Assembly: GCF_900199405.1 (NCBI RefSeq) | Contig: NZ_LT963430.1 | Span: 1,891,605 to 1,955,604 of the forward strand | Reading direction: 5' to 3' | Source of the DNA: Beduinella massiliensis | GTDB taxonomy: Bacteria; Bacillota; Clostridia; Christensenellales; Aristaeellaceae | Length of the DNA: 64,000 nt | Part shown: in pieces, positions 61,693 to 64,000 of the stretch | How the letters are laid out: every line of letters begins with the position of its first letter | Position numbering within the stretch: position 1 is the first letter of the stretch | Notes under the pieces: model-generated | What the model was told of the DNA's origin: nothing | The model's input: only the letters and a program-made list of their open reading frames with translations | Database searches by the model: none | Made by a program: the position numbers and the translations under genes

Positions 61693-61889
61693 TGCGCAGC
61701 GGGATGGGCGACCCGTTGAGAGCGCTGCGAATGGAGAGGGCGAACGGACAAATGAGCCTGCTAGACGTATACACAACCGAGGAGCTGATGGAGATTCGGC
61801 CCTGCGCGTTTGACAGCGTAGACAAAATCATCATGAGCGACGACACGATCAGCGAGTACGACAGCGAGGAGGAGGCACAAAACCCATGA
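61692..61889 (+). CDS. Hypothetical acidic phage protein
   Basis: 65 residues, starting MRSGMGDPLRALRMERAN, with an acidic end (SDDTISEYDSEEEAQNP). It overlaps the previous stop and the next start. It may be a real small gene or contain remnants left by the deletion in the preceding gene. Confidence 0.45.
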   Translation: MRSGMGDPLRALRMERANGQMSLLDVYTTEELMEIRPCAFDSVDKIIMSDDTISEYDSEEEAQNP

Positions 61890-62557
61890 AAAAATACACT
61901 CAATCGGATTTCGACACGCTTAAGCGCGCAGATGACGGCTACCTGTACTGTCCCGGCGGCGACTGGTCTGACGTAGATTTCGGCGCGGACAAACTGGTTT
62001 TTGGCGACGGGTGCGAGCTGGGCGACTGGTGCAAGCTGGGTAACGAGTGCACCCTGGGCAACGGGGGCGAGCTGGGCGACTGGTGCGAGCTGGGCGACGG
62101 CTGCACGCTGGGCAACAGGTGCAAGATGGGCGACGGCTGCACGCTGGGCAACCGGTGCGAGCTGGGCAACTGGTGCGAGCTGGGCGACAGGTGCGAGCTG
62201 GGCGACGGGTGCGAGCTGGGTAACGAGTGCAAGCTGGGCAACTGGTGCAAGATGGGCGACAGGTGCGAGCTGGGCGACAGGTGCGAGCTTGAAAACGGCG
62301 CGGTGCAAAATGCAACGTTTTTTGCAGCGAGCAACATTGGGAGCGTAAACCGCACGGCCTACGCCTACTGCAACACGCAGACCGGCGACATATACGTGCG
62401 CGCGGGCTGCTGGTTTGGCGGCATCGACGATTTTGAGCGGCGCGTACACGACGTACACGCCGGGACGGTGCACGAGGCGGATTACATGGCGTTTGCGGCG
62501 TTTGCGCGTGCGAGGTTTGCGAGGTACAAAAGGGCCGCCAAAAAACTAACGAGGTGA
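61886..62557 (+). CDS. Phage left-handed beta-helix protein with cysteine-bearing hexapeptides
   Basis: The 223-residue protein has a 42-residue cap, 16 tandem hexapeptides (residues 43-138) of the form C-(E/K/T)-(L/M)-G-(D/N)-x, and a C-terminal domain (GDIYVRAGCWFGGIDDFERRV, then a basic helix). Read as L-G-x-x-C-x, the units fit the left-handed beta-helix rule, with Leu at position i and a small residue, here nearly always Cys, at i+4, both facing inward. That gives about five coils with stacked cysteines. Only unit 4 has Gly and unit 16 is degenerate. No catalytic domain is seen. Function unknown. GAGGAGG lies upstream; ATGA overlap with the previous gene. Confidence 0.75.
   Translation: MKKYTQSDFDTLKRADDGYLYCPGGDWSDVDFGADKLVFGDGCELGDWCKLGNECTLGNGGELGDWCELGDGCTLGNRCKMGDGCTLGNRCELGNWCELGDRCELGDGCELGNECKLGNWCKMGDRCELGDRCELENGAVQNATFFAASNIGSVNRTAYAYCNTQTGDIYVRAGCWFGGIDDFERRVHDVHAGTVHEADYMAFAAFARARFARYKRAAKKLTR
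62012..62299 (+). repeat. Sixteen tandem 18-bp repeats coding the hexapeptides
   Basis: Each unit follows TGC-GAG/AAG/ACG-CTG/ATG-GGC-GAC/AAC-NNN. Identity between units is high enough for slippage or recombination to change copy number without breaking the frame. Confidence 0.9.
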
Positions 62558-62562
62558 TGCGC

Positions 62563-62685
62563 ATGTACAGATGCCCCAAATGCGGCGCTGGCATGAAATT
62601 TGTCTACACTTTCAGCGGCGGCTACTGGATATGCCGGACTTGCGGATACTGTCCGAAAATCAAGCAAAGGAGACTAACTGAGTGA
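62563..62685 (+). CDS. Small zinc-ribbon protein, 40 residues
   Basis: MYRCPKCGAGMKF and YWICRTCGYCP give two CxxC knuckles, enough for one zinc. GAGG lies eight bases before the ATG. The stop overlaps the next GTG. Many phage early regions carry such mini-ribbons. Confidence 0.65.
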   Translation: MYRCPKCGAGMKFVYTFSGGYWICRTCGYCPKIKQRRLTE

Positions 62686-62939
62686 CGTACAAAGACGCAG
62701 CGAAAACGATCATAAAAGAGCAGTTCTGCAGCAACATTTTTAAACCGGCATTCGCGGGCGGCGTGTGCGGGTGCCCGTATCACTATTTCAACATAAACAG
62801 ATACGCCGTCTGCCACTCGCAATGCCGCAAATGCTGGCAGTCAAAATACAGAGGCGAAACCGTCAAAGACTTTGCGAGATTCGACGGGATATTTAGCTTT
62901 ACCAAACCGGAGCATATCGGAAAGGCCGTGGAAAAGTGA
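62682..62939 (+). CDS. Cys-rich hypothetical phage protein
   Basis: 85 residues with seven cysteines (FCSNIF, VCGCPYHYF, VCHSQCRKCWQ), probably metal-binding. GTG start and stop both overlap neighbours by four bases. Not recognised. Confidence 0.6.
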   Translation: MTYKDAAKTIIKEQFCSNIFKPAFAGGVCGCPYHYFNINRYAVCHSQCRKCWQSKYRGETVKDFARFDGIFSFTKPEHIGKAVEK

Positions 62940-63208
62940 ACTACAACGGAATCTATCCCCGCATCGTCAAAATAAACGACGCAATAAACATCGACGGCGA
63001 CGACGCGCTCATCTGTGTAGTCCGGCAGTTTTGTGGCGACGACGTTGCAAACATGCTCGAGGATCGCCTCGAAATCAGATCGAGGGCAATGAGCTTAAAA
63101 GACGTGCTGGAACATCTGGAAGGAGTCCGGAACGCGCTTGACGACGCGATGGAAGAGGTAGAAGGCGCGAGATACGCTCTCGATGAGATCGAGCGAGGGC
63201 CGCTATGA
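62936..63208 (+). CDS. Hypothetical phage protein with coiled coil
   Basis: 90 residues: a beta-rich start (YNGIYPRIVKINDAINIDGDDALICVVRQF) and an acidic coiled coil (LKDVLEHLEGVRNALDDAMEEVEGARYALDEIE). GTG start overlaps the previous stop. Confidence 0.6.
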   Translation: MNYNGIYPRIVKINDAINIDGDDALICVVRQFCGDDVANMLEDRLEIRSRAMSLKDVLEHLEGVRNALDDAMEEVEGARYALDEIERGPL

Positions 63209-63245
63209 AGCATCGACAGGAAGCGATCCAAAGGAGGGTGATAAC

Positions 63246-63425
63246 GTGAGCGCAAATCTTGACCGCCGCGAGCGCATCCGCCGGATGATGGATGCCTCCC
63301 TCCGCGCGCGGGGGCGAATGCCCACGGTACGCGAGATCGCGGAGGCAGAGGGCATCACGGTCAAAAACGCCTACGGCTACATAAAACGTATCCGTGAGGG
63401 ATACGGAAGGAGGGGGAACGCTTGA
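63246..63425 (+). CDS. Small helix-turn-helix protein
   Basis: 59 residues; MPTVREIAEAEGITVKNAYGYIKRIREG is a clear helix-turn-helix. GTG 63246 follows GGAGGGTGAT by six bases. It overlaps the late regulator gene start and may act with it. Confidence 0.65.
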   Translation: MSANLDRRERIRRMMDASLRARGRMPTVREIAEAEGITVKNAYGYIKRIREGYGRRGNA

Positions 63426-63835
63426 GACAATGGGCGCTCAAACTGGACGAATACGGAATCAGCAAATCGGAGTACGAAGAGCTCAAGGCGTTTTGCCGGA
63501 GGTATGACGAAAAGAGGACCGAAGCTGCAGACATGCTTTATCGAACGACTGGAAAGCTTACTGGCATGCCACGCGGGAGCAACACATCAGACCCCGTGTG
63601 TGCGGCGGCAGTACAGCGAGATAGGTTACTGCGAGACTGCGAGATGATCGAGCAGGCGGCAATAGCTGCGAGCGGCGACTTGTATGCTTATATATTGCGC
63701 AACGTTACACGCGACGAAGGAATTACGACCTTAAAGCCACCGTGCGGCCGTAGGCAGTTCTACGAGGCGCGACGAAAGTTTTTCTTTTTGCTTAGGAATG
63801 CGAAATTAGGACACTTTGGGGCAGTTGAAAGGTGA
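63422..63835 (+). CDS. ArpU/RinA-like phage late-gene regulator
   Basis: The 137-residue product has the family's features: EYGISKSEYEELKAFCRRYDEKR near the start, DCEMIEQAAIAASGDLYAYIL in the middle and PCGRRQFYEARRKFFFLL, a sigma-region-4-like DNA-binding end. Such proteins close the early operon and switch on packaging and structural genes. TTG start overlaps the previous stop (TTGA). A candidate target promoter with paired repeats begins inside the end of this gene. Confidence 0.75.
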   Translation: MRQWALKLDEYGISKSEYEELKAFCRRYDEKRTEAADMLYRTTGKLTGMPRGSNTSDPVCAAAVQRDRLLRDCEMIEQAAIAASGDLYAYILRNVTRDEGITTLKPPCGRRQFYEARRKFFFLLRNAKLGHFGAVER

Positions 63836-63841
63836 TATAAT
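63809..63841 (+). promoter_or_regulatory. Candidate phage late promoter with two activator half-sites
   Basis: GGACACTT (63809-63816) and GGGCAGTT (63819-63826) are ten bases apart, one helical turn, directly upstream of TATAAT (63836-63841). No good -35 hexamer is present, as expected for an activator-dependent promoter. Confidence 0.55.
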
Positions 63842-63845
63842 GCTA

Positions 63846-63863
63846 GTGGGTGGAAACACCCAC
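63846..63863 (+). ncRNA. GAAA-tetraloop hairpin at the late transcript 5' end
   Basis: GTGGGTG-GAAA-CACCCAC, a perfect 7-bp stem capped by a GNRA tetraloop, begins about where transcription from the 63836 promoter would start. Together with the terminator that follows it would form a very short RNA of about 50 bases, or a leader needing antitermination. Confidence 0.45.
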
Positions 63864-63894
63864 AAAAGAGAGTGTTGGAATATCACTCTCTTTT
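63864..63894 (+). terminator. Terminator close behind the late promoter
   Basis: AAAAGAGAGTG / CACTCTCTTTT, 11-bp perfect stem with a 9-base loop; the T-rich end continues TTTTCTC. It lies before the next gene's start. Confidence 0.75.
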
Positions 63895-63915
63895 CTCATT
63901 CATGGAGGCGAGAGA

Positions 63916-64000
63916 ATGGGGTACGAGGATGCAAAACGAGATGGTGTAAAGATTGTGAAAAAGCAACGGGGCAGTTATTATTATCCTCGCTGTTCAATTT
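63916..64000 (+). CDS. Start of a phage protein (partial)
   Basis: 28 residues visible (MGYEDAKRDGVKIVKK, then YYYPRC) before the right edge. GGAGGCGAGAG lies directly upstream, nearly the same leader as that of the small gene at 53446. The Cys near the end suggests a zinc-binding start. Too short to name. Confidence 0.5.
   Translation, partial: MGYEDAKRDGVKIVKKQRGSYYYPRCSI

Larger units (their letters stand above)
49880..64000. mobile_element. Temperate prophage, left (early) portion
   Basis: From the 3' end of tRNA-Pro to the right edge the genes are phage-like: integrase, CI-like repressor with divergent promoters, a Gam-like protein, an annealing protein, an HNH nuclease, SSB, a replication organiser, RusA and a late regulator. 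GC falls in the lysogeny part. Structural genes and the other attachment site are outside the window. Confidence 0.9.

Noticed and set aside
62012-62299. Short tandem repeats considered as a CRISPR array
   Set aside because: The 18-bp units are contiguous without spacers, stay in one reading frame and encode hexapeptides.
63205-63249. A 14-codon frame overlapping the end of the coiled-coil gene
   Set aside because: Its coding bases contain the ribosome site of the next gene; more likely just leader sequence.

Overview
The window comes from a GC-rich, endospore-forming member of the Clostridia. The main evidence is spoIVA, the SCIFF peptide with its radical-SAM maturase, MutS2, the HemZ-type radical SAM protein, and the order ruvCAB-queA-tgt-yajC-(TIGR04086)-scfA-scfB-secDF. 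A Christensenellales-like lineage is possible, but the sequence alone does not fix a species. Almost all core genes are GC-rich with strong GGAGG ribosome sites; TTG and GTG starts and ATGA overlaps are common.

Layout. (1) 1-2.7 kb: AT-richer foreign DNA. It holds the end of a sigma-like gene and a helix-turn-helix gene typical of Tn916-family conjugative elements, two intrinsic terminators, and a lone large gene pairing a GHKL ATPase domain with a probable PD-(D/E)XK nuclease domain (candidate defence gene). (2) 2.8-5.5 kb: argG-argH on the minus strand, with a divergent promoter region shared with ruvC. (3) 5.7-15.7 kb: Holliday-junction branch migration/resolution (ruvCAB), queuosine synthesis (queA, tgt), Sec export (yajC, secDF) and the SCIFF ranthipeptide pair. 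(4) 15.7-31 kb: recJ, relA, dtd, a metallo-hydrolase, hemZ, an unknown gene, a cyclophilin, zapA, a U32 peptidase, mutS2 and an HtrA-like protease. (5) 31-45.5 kb: spoIVA with a possible sigma-E promoter, then one long, tightly packed operon: two TIGR039xx proteins, rng, miaB, ylbF, mutS, mutL, miaA and a methionine gamma-lyase-like enzyme. (6) 45.6-49.6 kb: an ECF sigma factor with a membrane-anchored propeller-like partner, and a secreted lipoprotein hydrolase.

(7) From tRNA-Pro(GGG) at 49.84 kb to the right edge: the early half of a temperate prophage. A tyrosine integrase sits next to the tRNA. Minus-strand lysogeny and cargo genes follow, then a CI-like repressor with back-to-back promoters, then a long rightward early operon. 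That operon carries a Gam-like protein, a putative ssDNA-annealing protein, an HNH nuclease, SSB, a replication organiser, RusA and many small proteins. It ends with an ArpU/RinA-like late regulator and a candidate late promoter followed at once by a terminator. The early operon is interrupted by an oppositely oriented two-gene cassette with its own promoter. It also contains a broken gene resembling Tad2/DUF2829 (anti-Thoeris) proteins and a left-handed beta-helix protein with a cysteine in nearly every hexapeptide.

The strongest candidates for new biology are the GHKL-nuclease gene, the Cys-ladder beta-helix protein, the decayed Tad2-like gene, the antisense cassette in the prophage, the late promoter-terminator module, and the sigma/propeller sensor pair. 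All functional statements rest on motif recognition by eye; no database search was run.
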